A DNA stretch of 64,000 nucleotides. Source: Sphingobacterium detergens. Its GTDB lineage: Bacteria > Bacteroidota > Bacteroidia > Sphingobacteriales > Sphingobacteriaceae. The DNA lies in NCBI RefSeq assembly GCF_003610355.1, contig NZ_RAPY01000007.1, positions 62,001 through 126,000 on the forward strand, given 5' to 3'. Below, piece after piece: positions 16,775 to 25,321 of the stretch (the stretch's first letter is position 1; each line of letters begins with the position of its first letter). The notes below the pieces were generated by a model, which ran no database searches, was not told where the DNA came from, and saw only the letters and a program-made list of their open reading frames with translations. A program made the translations under genes and the position numbers.

Positions 16775-17281
16775 TTATTCTCCGTCAACTTTTTCTTCAC
16801 CTTCTACTTCAGCTTTTACTTCCGCAGGAGCGTCAGTTTCAGCAGGAGCAGCAGCTTTTTTAGCACCGCCACGACGACGAGTAGCTTTTTTCTCAGCTGC
16901 AGCAGCTTTTTTACCGTAGATTTCGTTGTAATCAACTAGCTCGATGAAAGCCATTTCTGCGTTATCACCTAAACGGTTTTCCATTTTGATGATACGAGTG
17001 TAACCACCTGGACGGTTAGCTACTTTTTCAGAAATTTCGCGGAACAAGATAGAAACTGCGTCTTTATCTTTCAAATAAGCGAATACTGTACGACGAGAGT
17101 GTGTTGTGTCGTTTTTAGATTTAGTAATCAAAGGCTCAACGTATGTACGCAATGCTTTAGCTTTAGCCAAAGTCGTAGTAATACGTTTGTGTAGGATTAA
17201 TGATGTTGCCATGTTAGCCAACATTGCTTTTCTATGGCTATCCGTACGGCCTAAGTGATTTACTTTTTTTCCGTGTCTCAT
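16775..17281 (-). CDS. rplQ: 50S ribosomal protein L17
   Basis: Last gene of the cluster. The usual core (MRHGKKVNHLGRTDSHR to about residue 120) is followed by an Ala/Lys/Glu-rich tail (about 125-168) ending in an acidic stretch, making 168 residues against about 120 in E. coli. Such disordered tails occur in Bacteroidota. It lies 131 bp after rpoA. Confidence 0.97.
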   Translation of the reverse strand: MRHGKKVNHLGRTDSHRKAMLANMATSLILHKRITTTLAKAKALRTYVEPLITKSKNDTTHSRRTVFAYLKDKDAVSILFREISEKVANRPGGYTRIIKMENRLGDNAEMAFIELVDYNEIYGKKAAAAEKKATRRRGGAKKAAAPAETDAPAEVKAEVEGEEKVDGE

Positions 17282-17412
17282 TTTGATTTTATTATACTAT
17301 ATATACCGTTCTTGTTTTACCTAAATTGCTAAACTTTTCAAAGGCAATATGCCTATCTTCTTCAGCAATCGATTTCAAGAGGAATTACATATAGTGGTCG
17401 CTTAATAAATTA

Positions 17413-18405
17413 TTATTCTTCGTCTAATTTATATTTTGCTAAGTTCATTCCGAATGATAAACCTTTAGATTTAACCAATTCTTGGATTTCACTTAACGAT
17501 TTTTTACCGAAGTTTCTGAATTTCAACATATCAGCTACGTCGTAAGTTACCAACTCAGCTAATGTGCGAATATCAGCAGCTTTCAAACAATTCAATGCAC
17601 GCACTGAAAGGTCAAGGTCTACTAATTCAGTTTTCAAAATCTTACGCATATGCAAGATTTCTTCATCGACTACTTTAGTTTCTTCTTTCGTTTGTGACTC
17701 AAGAAGCATATTCTCATCAGAGAATAAGATAAAGTGTTGAATTAAGATCTTAGCAGCCTCTTTTAAAGCTTCTTCGGGGTGAATTGAGCCATCTGTAGAG
17801 ATATCTAACAACAATTTCTCGTAGTCAGTTTTTTGCTCTACACGGTAATTCTCAATGGTATATTTAACATTCTTGATCGGAGTAAAGATCGAATCGATAG
17901 CGATAACACCTACTGGAGCGTCAGTCACTTTATTCTCATCTGCATTTACATATCCACGACCTTTAGCAATACTCAATTCCAATTCAATTGTCACTGCGTT
18001 ATCCATGTTACAGATTACTAAGTCTGGATTTAAGACAGTAAAGTTATTAGAGAATTTTGTGATATCACCAGCTAAGAATTGTTCTTGACCATTGATTACT
18101 ACAAATACCTTTTCGTTGTCGCCAATCTCACCTGTTTTTTTGAAACGGATTTGTTTCAAGTTCAAGATAATTTCAGTTACGTCTTCAACAACACCTTTGA
18201 TCGTTGAAAATTCGTGCGAAACGCCAGAAAACCTTATCGACGTAATTGCATATCCTTCTAACGAGGACAATAGAATACGGCGCAAAGCATTACCAATGGT
18301 TACACCAAAACCAGGCTCCAATGGACGAAATTCAAACGTACCATCAAAATCCGTAGATTTTTGCATGATAACTTTATCCGGTCTTTGAAATGCTAAAATT
18401 GCCAT
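17413..18405 (-). CDS. rpoA: RNA polymerase alpha subunit
   Basis: 330 residues. The N-terminal dimerisation and assembly domain contains GFGVTIGNALRRILLSSLEG; the C-terminal domain (about 250-330) has LDLSVRALNCLKAADIRTLAEL and FGKKSLSEI, used for contacts with upstream DNA and regulators. It is between rpsD and rplQ as in most bacteria. Confidence 0.99.
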   Translation of the reverse strand: MAILAFQRPDKVIMQKSTDFDGTFEFRPLEPGFGVTIGNALRRILLSSLEGYAITSIRFSGVSHEFSTIKGVVEDVTEIILNLKQIRFKKTGEIGDNEKVFVVINGQEQFLAGDITKFSNNFTVLNPDLVICNMDNAVTIELELSIAKGRGYVNADENKVTDAPVGVIAIDSIFTPIKNVKYTIENYRVEQKTDYEKLLLDISTDGSIHPEEALKEAAKILIQHFILFSDENMLLESQTKEETKVVDEEILHMRKILKTELVDLDLSVRALNCLKAADIRTLAELVTYDVADMLKFRNFGKKSLSEIQELVKSKGLSFGMNLAKYKLDEE

Positions 18406-18457
18406 TTATTTTCTTTTAATGTTTTATTTGTAATAATAATTGTAATACAATAGAAAG

Positions 18458-18485
18458 ATGCATACCCCAAAAATGGACTATGCAT
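18458..18485 (-). other. hairpin in the rpsD-rpoA gap
   Basis: ATGCATA (18458-18464) and TATGCAT (18479-18485) form a 7 bp stem in the 96 bp gap before rpoA. It has no T run, so it is not an obvious terminator. Confidence 0.4.
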
Positions 18486-18501
18486 ACTTCTATTTTATTT
18501 A

Positions 18502-19110
18502 TTATTTAGAGTATAACTCAACGATTAAGTTCTCTTTGATGTTTTCAGGAATATCAGATCTTTCTGGATAGCTTAAGAAAGTACCTGTCAATTCTTTCGC
18601 ATTCCACTCTAACCAAGAAAATTTATTTACAGTACGACCTGCAACTGAATTTGAGATGGCTTCAAGAGTTTGAGAACGTTCACGAACTGCTACAACGTCA
18701 CCTGGACGCAAGCTATATGATGGAATGTTAACAACACTTCCGTTAACAGTAATGTGTTTGTGAGATACCAACTGACGAGCAGCGGCACGAGAAGTAGCAA
18801 TACCTAAACGGTAAACTACGTTGTCCAAGCGAGCTTCTAGTAATTTCAAGAAGATCTCACCTGTAATACCTTGTTTAGAGGCAGCTTTAACAAATAAGTT
18901 TGCGAATTGACGCTCCAATACACCGTAAGTGTATTTTGCTTTTTGTTTTTCTAACAACTGAATAGCGTATTCAGATTGTTTACCTCTGCGTTTAGAAGCT
19001 CCATGTTGTCCAGGAGGGTAATTTTTCTTTTCTAACGCTTTATCTGGGCCGAAGATCGGCTCTCTAAATTTACGGGCAATTTTGGACTTAGGTCCTGTAT
19101 ATCTAGCCAT
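18502..19110 (-). CDS. rpsD: 30S ribosomal protein S4
   Basis: 202 residues starting MARYTGPKSKIARKF. The S4 RNA-binding domain is LEARLDNVVYRLGIATSRAAARQLVSH. The short N-terminal region has no zinc-binding Cys cluster. It initiates 30S assembly; in enteric bacteria S4 is the alpha-operon repressor, and whether that holds here is unknown. Confidence 0.99.
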   Translation of the reverse strand: MARYTGPKSKIARKFREPIFGPDKALEKKNYPPGQHGASKRRGKQSEYAIQLLEKQKAKYTYGVLERQFANLFVKAASKQGITGEIFLKLLEARLDNVVYRLGIATSRAAARQLVSHKHITVNGSVVNIPSYSLRPGDVVAVRERSQTLEAISNSVAGRTVNKFSWLEWNAKELTGTFLSYPERSDIPENIKENLIVELYSK

Positions 19111-19170
19111 TTTCTTTTACAATTAAAGTATCTATCAGCCTATAGCCGATGAATCTTATCTTTAAATTAA

Positions 19171-19560
19171 TTAAACTCTTCTGCGTTTTGGAGGACGACA
19201 ACCGTTGTGAGGAAGTGGAGTGATATCCTTGATAGTAGTCACATCGATTCCTACAGTTTGTAATGTTCTGATTGCCGATTCGCGACCAGCACCAGGTCCT
19301 TTAACAAACACTTCAACTTTGCGTAAACCCAAATCATGAGCAACTTTTCCACAATCTTGTGCAGCCTGACCAGCAGCGTATGGAGTGTTCTTTTTAGAAC
19401 CACGGAAACCCATTTTACCAGCACTAGACCAAGAAATAGTTTGTCCTTGATTGTTAGTCAAAGTTACAATGATATTGTTAAACGTTGCGTTAATGTGAGC
19501 CTGACCTACAGGTTCAATAACAACGATACGCTTTTTTGCAGCTTTTTTAGTTTTAGCCAT
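19171..19560 (-). CDS. rpsK: 30S ribosomal protein S11
   Basis: 129 residues with an N-terminal Lys-rich extension, then AHINATFNNIIVTLTN, GFRGSKKNTPYAA and the C-terminal PHNGCRPPKRRRV. Part of the 30S platform. It follows rpsM by 10 bp. Confidence 0.99.
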   Translation of the reverse strand: MAKTKKAAKKRIVVIEPVGQAHINATFNNIIVTLTNNQGQTISWSSAGKMGFRGSKKNTPYAAGQAAQDCGKVAHDLGLRKVEVFVKGPGAGRESAIRTLQTVGIDVTTIKDITPLPHNGCRPPKRRRV

Positions 19561-19570
19561 TTCTTATTTA

Positions 19571-19948
19571 TTATTTAGTAGCTTTTTTCTTGTTTGCAAC
19601 TGTCTTACGTTTACCTTTACGAGTACGTGAGTTATTTTTAGTACGTTGACCACGAACTGGTAAGTGTTTACGGTGACGCAATCCACGGTAACAACCGATA
19701 TCCATTAAACGTTTGATGTTTAATTGAACTTCAGAACGCAATGCACCTTCTACTTTCAATTCGTCGTTGATGATGCTACGAATTGCTGCCAATTGCTCAT
19801 CATTCCACTCTTGTACCTTCACATCTTCGCTGATACCAGCTTTTTCCAAGATATATTCAGCTCTTGTACGACCGATACCAAAAATATAGGTAAGGCCGAT
19901 CACACCTCTTTTGTTTTTAGGTAAATCAATACCTGCTATCCTTGCCAT
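19571..19948 (-). CDS. rpsM: 30S ribosomal protein S13
   Basis: 125 residues: MARIAGIDLPKNKR, then TYIFGIGRTRAEYIL and the C-terminal RGLRHRKHLPVRGQRTKNNSRTRKG tail that reaches the P site. Head protein of the 30S subunit contacting 50S. Confidence 0.99.
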   Translation of the reverse strand: MARIAGIDLPKNKRGVIGLTYIFGIGRTRAEYILEKAGISEDVKVQEWNDEQLAAIRSIINDELKVEGALRSEVQLNIKRLMDIGCYRGLRHRKHLPVRGQRTKNNSRTRKGKRKTVANKKKATK

Positions 19949-19978
19949 ATAATATTAAGCTATTATTTTTTTAATGAA

Positions 19979-20095
19979 TTAACCCTGACGTTGTTTAAAC
20001 TTAGGGTTCTTTTTGTTGATTACAAAAACTTTACCTTTACGACGGATGATCTTACAGTCCGCGCTACGTTTTTTTATTGATGCTCTTACTTTCAT
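19979..20095 (-). CDS. rpmJ: 50S ribosomal protein L36
   Basis: A 38-residue gene found by hand translation between infA and rpsM. It reads MKVRASIKKRSADCK at the start and NKKNPKFKQRQG at the end. Only one Cys remains, so it is the non-zinc form of L36. ATG at 20095, TAA at 19979-19981. Confidence 0.97.
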   Translation of the reverse strand: MKVRASIKKRSADCKIIRRKGKVFVINKKNPKFKQRQG

Positions 20096-20140
20096 GATAT
20101 TTATTTTTTCAAAAGCTTGCGCTAATTAAAAGGCTTACGA

Positions 20141-20359
20141 CTATTTATAGCGGTAAGTGATCCTTCCCTTAGTCAAATCATACGGAGACATTTCCAATTT
20201 AACTTTATCCCCAGGTAAAATTTTGATATAGTGCATACGCATTTTACCAGAAATATGGGCAATGATTTCATGTCCATTTTCCAATTCTACCCTAAACATA
20301 GCATTAGAAAGTGCCTCTCTAATTATACCGTCTTGTTCTATTGAGGCTTGTTTAGCCAT
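20141..20359 (-). CDS. infA: translation initiation factor IF-1
   Basis: 72 residues, an OB-fold protein binding the ribosomal A site at initiation: MAKQASIEQDGIIREALSNAMF, HISGKMRMHYIKILPGD and the final GRITYRYK. A separate promoter seems to precede it, so the downstream rpmJ-rpsM-rpsK-rpsD-rpoA-rplQ set may be transcribed from here as well. Confidence 0.99.
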   Translation of the reverse strand: MAKQASIEQDGIIREALSNAMFRVELENGHEIIAHISGKMRMHYIKILPGDKVKLEMSPYDLTKGRITYRYK

Positions 20360-20387
20360 ATATTCTCGATTAAATTTAATTTAAAAG

Positions 20388-20399
20388 CCTGCGAACAGG
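20388..20399 (-). other. UUCG tetraloop hairpin in the infA leader
   Basis: On the minus strand CCTG-TTCG-CAGG, a 4 bp stem closed by the stable UUCG loop, lies at the expected 5' end of the transcript from the promoter at 20404-20433. Confidence 0.5.
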
Positions 20400-20403
20400 A
20401 GTG

Positions 20404-20433
20404 CAAAGATAAATAAAAATAATTGAAAACCAA
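20404..20433 (-). promoter_or_regulatory. internal promoter before infA
   Basis: Minus strand: GTTG at 20434-20431, 19 bp spacer, TATCTTTG at 20411-20404. The -33 box reaches the stop codon of map. The sequence after the -7 box (CA-TCC) resembles that at the rplC promoter. Confidence 0.6.
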
Positions 20434-21216
20434 CTACTTTTTGTTCAAAACTTTCTCTACATGTTCGAATGTCAGCAACACATCTGGTTCTCCTTTTCGG
20501 ATTGCAACCATCTGTTCGAAGTGCGCCGATAACTTCCCATCTACTGTACTTACAGTCCAACCATCATCCCAAAAACGAACACCTGCGCGTCCTGCATTGA
20601 TCATCGGTTCGATACAAATAACCAAACCTTCTTCCAATTTTGGACCTGCGCCACGTTTTCCGTAATTCGGAACCTCAGGTTTCTCATGTAAATGATATCC
20701 AACGCCATGTCCGACCAGTTCGCGCACAATTCCGAAACCGAATTTGCTCACGTACTCTTGAACCGCAGAGGAAATATCCCCAACACGTTTACCGGCCACA
20801 GCCTGTTCAACACCTTTGTACAATGATTCCTTTGTGACATCCAACAACAATTGCGCTTCCTCAGAAATTTCACCAACACCAAAAGTGTAGGCTGAATCAC
20901 TGATAAAACCGTTCAAATTGACACCCCCATCGACAGAAACAAGATCACCATCTTTAATTTCGTAATCGCTAGGAAAACCGTGTACAATCTGATCGTTGAC
21001 AGAGATGCACAAAGAGTATGGAAATCCATGATAATTTAAGAACGCTGGCGTTCCACCGTTATCATGAATATACTCATAAGCTAATTTATCAAGAGATATA
21101 GTTTTTACCCCAGGTTTAATCACTTTTGCGATTTCACCAAGCAATTGCGAAAGCACATCTGCTGACTTCCGCAATTGCTCTATATCATCTGCTGACTTAT
21201 AAAATACTTTAGACAT
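20434..21216 (-). CDS. map: methionine aminopeptidase type I
   Basis: Removes the initiator methionine from nascent proteins. 260 residues with the pita-bread metal ligands visible: SVDGGVNLNGFISDSAYTFGVG (Asp pair), VGHGVGYHLHEKPEVPNYG (His), CIEPMINAG (Glu) and a Glu in SAHFEQMVAIR. It follows secY by 9 bp; adk, which separates these genes in some bacteria, is absent. Confidence 0.97.
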   Translation of the reverse strand: MSKVFYKSADDIEQLRKSADVLSQLLGEIAKVIKPGVKTISLDKLAYEYIHDNGGTPAFLNYHGFPYSLCISVNDQIVHGFPSDYEIKDGDLVSVDGGVNLNGFISDSAYTFGVGEISEEAQLLLDVTKESLYKGVEQAVAGKRVGDISSAVQEYVSKFGFGIVRELVGHGVGYHLHEKPEVPNYGKRGAGPKLEEGLVICIEPMINAGRAGVRFWDDGWTVSTVDGKLSAHFEQMVAIRKGEPDVLLTFEHVEKVLNKK

Positions 21217-21225
21217 CTAAAGAAA

Positions 21226-22563
21226 TTAAATTGCCGAATGATCCATTCCCTCAACAGACGCGGCCGAACGACCTTTAATACGACCTGTTTTCATCAATCC
21301 ATCGTAATGACGCATCAATAAATGAGATTCGATCTGTTGCAAAGTATCCAACACCACACCTACTAAAATCAATAAGGACGTACCTCCGTAGAAGTGCGCA
21401 AATTGATTATTAATACCAAACAAACTTGCAATAGCAGGTAGAATAGCAATGATCGCTAGGAAAATTGCACCTGGAAATGTAATATTTGATATTACGCGGT
21501 CTATAAAATTACTAGTTTCCAATCCCGGTTTAATACCTGGAACAAAACCTCCGTTTTTCTTCATGTCATCTGACATCTGTTGTGGATTAACCATGATCGC
21601 TGTATAGAAGAACGTAAATGCGATAATTAACACCGCAAAAGTCACGTTGTACGCTACAGAAGTATAGTTACTCAACGAAGTCAAAAATTCCGACTGAAGA
21701 TTTGGGAAGAACTGTCCTAAACTCATCGGCACAAACATAATTGCCTGTGCAAAAATGATCGGCATTACACCTGCAGCATTTACCTTTAACGGTATATACT
21801 GACGTACTCCACCGACTTGCTTGTTTCCAACAATTTTCTTCGCGTATTGTACAGGAATCTTACGAACCCCTTGTACGATCAAGATCGTAAAGATCACAAC
21901 GAAAAACAAAGCCACAAATTCAAGCAACAATGGAATTGGACCACCACCACCTTTCGCCATTCTAGAAACCCATTCCGCAGTGATACCACTTGGCAATTGA
22001 GCGATAATACCAGTCATGATGATCAAAGAAATACCATTACCGATACCTTTATCAGTAATTTTTTCCCCTAACCACATCACAAATAAAGTACCGCCTGTCA
22101 AAACTATGGCAGTCAGAATAGTGAACAATGGGTCAGCGATTGTCTTAGCACTTGGCTCGATCTGAGTACGTACATAAGCAAAAGCCTGAAGCAAAGTAAT
22201 CCCTAATGTTAAATAGCGAGTAATTTGATTCATTTTTTGACGACCACTTTCCCCTTCTTTCTGCATCTTTTGGAAGTAAGGAACCGCGATGCCCAACAAT
22301 TGAACAACAATGGATGCCGAGATATATGGCATTACCCCTAACGCAAAGATAGCTGAACGAGAGAACGAGCCCCCCGCAAACATATCCAATAGGCCCAATA
22401 AACCCTCTTTTTGACCGGAAGCCAAAGCCTGAGGATTTACACCTGGTAATACCACGTGACATCCAATACGGTAAATCAAAAGAAAAAGTAAGGTATTTAG
22501 AATACGCGTACGTAAATCATCGATTTTCCAAATATTGGTTAAGGTTGTGATTAGTTTCTTCAT
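21226..22563 (-). CDS. secY: preprotein translocase subunit SecY
   Basis: 445 residues, ten membrane helices forming the protein-conducting channel with SecE and SecG. Typical patches: IYRIGCHVVLPGVNP, DMFAGGSFSRSAIFALGVMPYISASIVVQLL, GKGIGNGISLIIMTGI-type helix 5 and NPQQMSDDMKKNGGFVPGIKPG. Between rplO and map. Confidence 0.99.
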   Translation of the reverse strand: MKKLITTLTNIWKIDDLRTRILNTLLFLLIYRIGCHVVLPGVNPQALASGQKEGLLGLLDMFAGGSFSRSAIFALGVMPYISASIVVQLLGIAVPYFQKMQKEGESGRQKMNQITRYLTLGITLLQAFAYVRTQIEPSAKTIADPLFTILTAIVLTGGTLFVMWLGEKITDKGIGNGISLIIMTGIIAQLPSGITAEWVSRMAKGGGGPIPLLLEFVALFFVVIFTILIVQGVRKIPVQYAKKIVGNKQVGGVRQYIPLKVNAAGVMPIIFAQAIMFVPMSLGQFFPNLQSEFLTSLSNYTSVAYNVTFAVLIIAFTFFYTAIMVNPQQMSDDMKKNGGFVPGIKPGLETSNFIDRVISNITFPGAIFLAIIAILPAIASLFGINNQFAHFYGGTSLLILVGVVLDTLQQIESHLLMRHYDGLMKTGRIKGRSAASVEGMDHSAI

Positions 22564-22566
22564 TTA

Positions 22567-23013
22567 TTAAATTTTAACGATAGAACCGCCTGCAGCTTCG
22601 ATAGCTTTTTGAGCAGAAGCAGTAAACGCGTGCGCTGTTACTTCAACTTTAGCTTTCAATTCACCGCGACCCAAGATTTTTACTTTGTCATTTTTAGACA
22701 CTAATCCATGAGCTTTCAATGCATCGAAATCTACAGCTGTCAAATTGAATTTCTCGATCAACGCTTGCAAAGTATCTAGGTTGACACCATTGTACTCAAC
22801 ACGGTTGATGTTTTTGAAACCAAATTTAGGTACACGACGTTGCAAAGGCATCTGACCACCTTCGAAACCGATTTTCGTAGAGTGACCTGAACGAGAACCA
22901 GCACCTTTGTGACCACGTGTAGAAGTACCACCACGACCAGAACCAGTACCACGACCGATACGTTTGCTACCTTTTACTGCACCTTTTGCAGGTTTTAAAT
23001 TACTTAAGTTCAT
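22567..23013 (-). CDS. rplO: 50S ribosomal protein L15
   Basis: 148 residues. Gly/Arg-rich N-terminal extension (KRIGRGTGSGRGGTSTRGHKG) threading into 23S rRNA, followed by the globular domain with GFEGGQMPLQRRVPKFGF. It overlaps nothing; secY starts 3 bp later. Confidence 0.99.
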   Translation of the reverse strand: MNLSNLKPAKGAVKGSKRIGRGTGSGRGGTSTRGHKGAGSRSGHSTKIGFEGGQMPLQRRVPKFGFKNINRVEYNGVNLDTLQALIEKFNLTAVDFDALKAHGLVSKNDKVKILGRGELKAKVEVTAHAFTASAQKAIEAAGGSIVKI

Positions 23014-23095
23014 TTTTAAACTAAATTGTGCTAGCCCTTCGCTCTCACTAAACAGGTACTAGCGATTAAAAAATAATTATTATTAATAACAAGTA

Positions 23096-23123
23096 ATGGA
23101 AAGAGCCCAAAGACCCTTTCCAT
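23096..23123 (-). other. hairpin in the rpmD-rplO gap
   Basis: Perfect 8 bp arms ATGGAAAG (23096-23103) and CTTTCCAT (23116-23123), just after the rpmD stop. On the minus strand an AT-rich run with six T follows 20 bases later, so partial termination or processing is possible. Confidence 0.45.
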
Positions 23124-23132
23124 ATGCTAATA

Positions 23133-23312
23133 TTAAATAGTTTCGATAGCTACTAAATGGTTTACTTTACGTACCATTCCAATGATTGATGGAGTAGCTT
23201 CAACTTCTACTGAGTGGTTGATTCTTTTCAAACCTAATGCCTCAATAGTTTTCTTTTGGCGCTCGCTTCTGTCGATAACGCTCTTTATCTGGGTGATTTT
23301 GATTTTTGCCAT
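23133..23312 (-). CDS. rpmD: 50S ribosomal protein L30
   Basis: A 59-residue gene found by hand translation: MAKIKITQIKSVIDRSERQK at the start, ALGLKRINHSVEV in the middle and MVRKVNHLVAIETI at the end, the standard small L30 fold. ATG at 23312, TAA at 23133-23135; 5 bp after rpsE. Confidence 0.97.
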   Translation of the reverse strand: MAKIKITQIKSVIDRSERQKKTIEALGLKRINHSVEVEATPSIIGMVRKVNHLVAIETI

Positions 23313-23317
23313 GATAA

Positions 23318-23836
23318 TTAACCGTTAAATACTTTATTCAAATCGACACCGCGGTGTTGTGCCACTGTATATGCATCACGCATGTTTGCTAAAGCAGTTA
23401 CAGTTGCTTTTACCACGTTGTGTGGGTTAGAAGAACCTAATGATTTAGCCAATACGTCTTTGATACCAGCAGACTCCAATACTGCACGCATTGCACCACC
23501 TGCCAAAACTCCTGTACCACCTACAGCTGGTTTAATCAAAACTGAACCACCAGAATATTTACCATATTGCGCGTGAGGAACAGTACCTTTGATTACAGGA
23601 ACTTTCACTAAATTTTTCTTTGCGTCGTCGATACCTTTAGTGATAGCTTCAGTTACCTCTTTCGCTTTACCTAAACCGTAACCAACGATACCGTTTTCAT
23701 CACCTACTACAACAATTGCAGAGAAGCTGAAAGTACGACCACCTTTAGTAACTTTAGCTACACGTTGGATACTTACTAAGCGATCTTTCAATTCAATTTC
23801 GCTTGATTTTACTCTTTTTATATTGCTTAATGCCAT
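23318..23836 (-). CDS. rpsE: 30S ribosomal protein S5
   Basis: 172 residues: KDRLVSIQRVAKVTKGGRTFSFSAIVVVGD is the double-stranded-RNA-binding-like N-terminal domain; GGSVLIKPAVGGTGVLAGGAMR starts the C-terminal domain. Involved in decoding fidelity. Confidence 0.99.
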   Translation of the reverse strand: MALSNIKRVKSSEIELKDRLVSIQRVAKVTKGGRTFSFSAIVVVGDENGIVGYGLGKAKEVTEAITKGIDDAKKNLVKVPVIKGTVPHAQYGKYSGGSVLIKPAVGGTGVLAGGAMRAVLESAGIKDVLAKSLGSSNPHNVVKATVTALANMRDAYTVAQHRGVDLNKVFNG

Positions 23837-23848
23837 TTCTTTCTAAGA

Positions 23849-24202
23849 TTAAAAGTCTAAACCGCCTTCGCGAGCACCTTCAGCCAAAGATTTGATACGG
23901 CCATGGTATAAGTACCCATTACGGTCAAAAACTACTTTATTAATACCTGCTGCTACTGCTTTTTCAGCAACCAATTTACCTACAGCTTTAGATTGATCAA
24001 CTTTGTTACCAGATGCAACAAAATCTTTTGACAAGCTAGATGCAGCAACTAATGTTTTACCTGCATTGTCATCAATGATTTGCGCATAGATACCTTTGTT
24101 ACTTCTAAAAACCGATAAACGTGGACGTTCAGACGTTCCAGCAAGGTTTTTTCTGATTCCTTTTTTGATTCTCTCTCTACGAGATGCTTTTTGTCCTGCC
24201 AT
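23849..24202 (-). CDS. rplR: 50S ribosomal protein L18
   Basis: 117 residues with RPRLSVFRSNKGIYAQIIDD and VVFDRNGYLYHGRIKSLAEGAREGGL. Binds 5S rRNA with L5. Confidence 0.99.
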   Translation of the reverse strand: MAGQKASRRERIKKGIRKNLAGTSERPRLSVFRSNKGIYAQIIDDNAGKTLVAASSLSKDFVASGNKVDQSKAVGKLVAEKAVAAGINKVVFDRNGYLYHGRIKSLAEGAREGGLDF

Positions 24203-24207
24203 GATTA

Positions 24208-24762
24208 TTATTTTTTAGCTGATTTACCTGCTTTTCTTCTCAACACTTCGCCTTCAAACTTGATACCTTTTCCTTTGTAAGGTTCTGGTTTACGGAAGCC
24301 ACGGATTTTTGCCGCGATCTGACCGATCAATTGTTTGTCAGCACATTCTAAAGTGATTGTAGGGTTTTTACCTTTTTCAGCAGTAGTTGATACTTTAACT
24401 TCATTTGGCAATACAAAAACAATCTGGTGAGAGAAACCTAAAGTTAACTCTAATACATTACCTGTACTTGTAGCACGATAACCTACACCGACTAACTCTT
24501 GAGTAGTTTTGTAACCTTCAGTCACACCTTGAACCATGTTGTTCAACAGGGAACGGTATAGACCGTGTAATGCTTTGTGTTTCTTTTGATCAGTTGGACG
24601 TGTCACGACGATATTGCCTTCTTCTTGAGCAATAGTGATGTCACGGTCAACTTGTTGTGTTAATTCGCCTTTAGGACCTTTTACTGAAACTAAGTTTTTG
24701 TCCGAAATAGTAACAGTTACCCCAGCAGGGATAGCGATAGGCGCTTTTCCAATTCTTGACAT
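24208..24762 (-). CDS. rplF: 50S ribosomal protein L6
   Basis: 184 residues, two L6 repeats. MSRIGKAPIAIPAGV at the start and RGFRKPEPYKGKGIKF in the second domain. Located near the factor-binding site of the 50S subunit. Confidence 0.99.
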   Translation of the reverse strand: MSRIGKAPIAIPAGVTVTISDKNLVSVKGPKGELTQQVDRDITIAQEEGNIVVTRPTDQKKHKALHGLYRSLLNNMVQGVTEGYKTTQELVGVGYRATSTGNVLELTLGFSHQIVFVLPNEVKVSTTAEKGKNPTITLECADKQLIGQIAAKIRGFRKPEPYKGKGIKFEGEVLRRKAGKSAKK

Positions 24763-24783
24763 TTCTTTGTGTTTTTACCTAGA

Positions 24784-25182
24784 TTAATAAACGTAACATA
24801 AAACTTCACCACCAACATTTTGAAGTCTAGCTTCTTTATCTGTCATTACACCTTTAGATGTTGACAAGATAGCAATACCTAAACCATTCAAAACACGAGG
24901 CATAGTATCAACGCTTGCATACTTTCTTAAACCAGGTTTACTCACACGTGTCAACGTACGAATAGCCGGAATTTTGCTAATTGGGTTATATTTCAATGCG
25001 ATTTTGATCGTACCCTGTACGCCATTCTCATCGAATTTGTAATTAGCAATGTAACCTTTGTCAAAAAGAACTTTAGTGATTTCTTTTTTAAGGTTCGATG
25101 CAGGAATTTCAACAACCCTGTGGTTGGCCTTGATGGCATTCCTTACTCGTGTAAGGTAATCCGCAATTGGATCTGTAGTCAT
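24784..25182 (-). CDS. rpsH: 30S ribosomal protein S8
   Basis: 132 residues: DPIADYLTRVRNAI and the C-terminal STSKGVMTDKEARLQNVGGEVLCYVY. Primary 16S rRNA binder, and repressor of the spc operon in E. coli. Here an unusual 139 bp structured gap separates it from rpsN. Confidence 0.99.
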   Translation of the reverse strand: MTTDPIADYLTRVRNAIKANHRVVEIPASNLKKEITKVLFDKGYIANYKFDENGVQGTIKIALKYNPISKIPAIRTLTRVSKPGLRKYASVDTMPRVLNGLGIAILSTSKGVMTDKEARLQNVGGEVLCYVY

Positions 25183-25214
25183 TATATATGAAAATTTGTG
25201 ACAGCGGTTTCCCT

Positions 25215-25232
25215 CCCAACCATTGGTATGGG
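25215..25232 (-). other. hairpin in the rpsH leader
   Basis: CCCAACC (25215-25221) pairs with GGTaTGGG (25225-25232) leaving one bulged base; on the minus strand it lies 33 bases before the rpsH ATG. Confidence 0.4.
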
Positions 25233-25263
25233 ACCTTCTATCTGTTAAACAATTTTAAAATGC

Positions 25264-25298
25264 AAAAACCCCGGCAATCCCTAGTAGAATTGCCCGGG
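25264..25298 (-). terminator. terminator-like hairpin between rpsN and rpsH
   Basis: CCCCGGCAAT (25269-25278) pairs with ATTGCCCGGG (25289-25298) with one mismatch; on the minus strand five T follow directly. It is inside the spc cluster, so it may act as an attenuator. Confidence 0.55.
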
Positions 25299-25321
25299 CA
25301 AAATTAAGTATTTTTTTTTAA

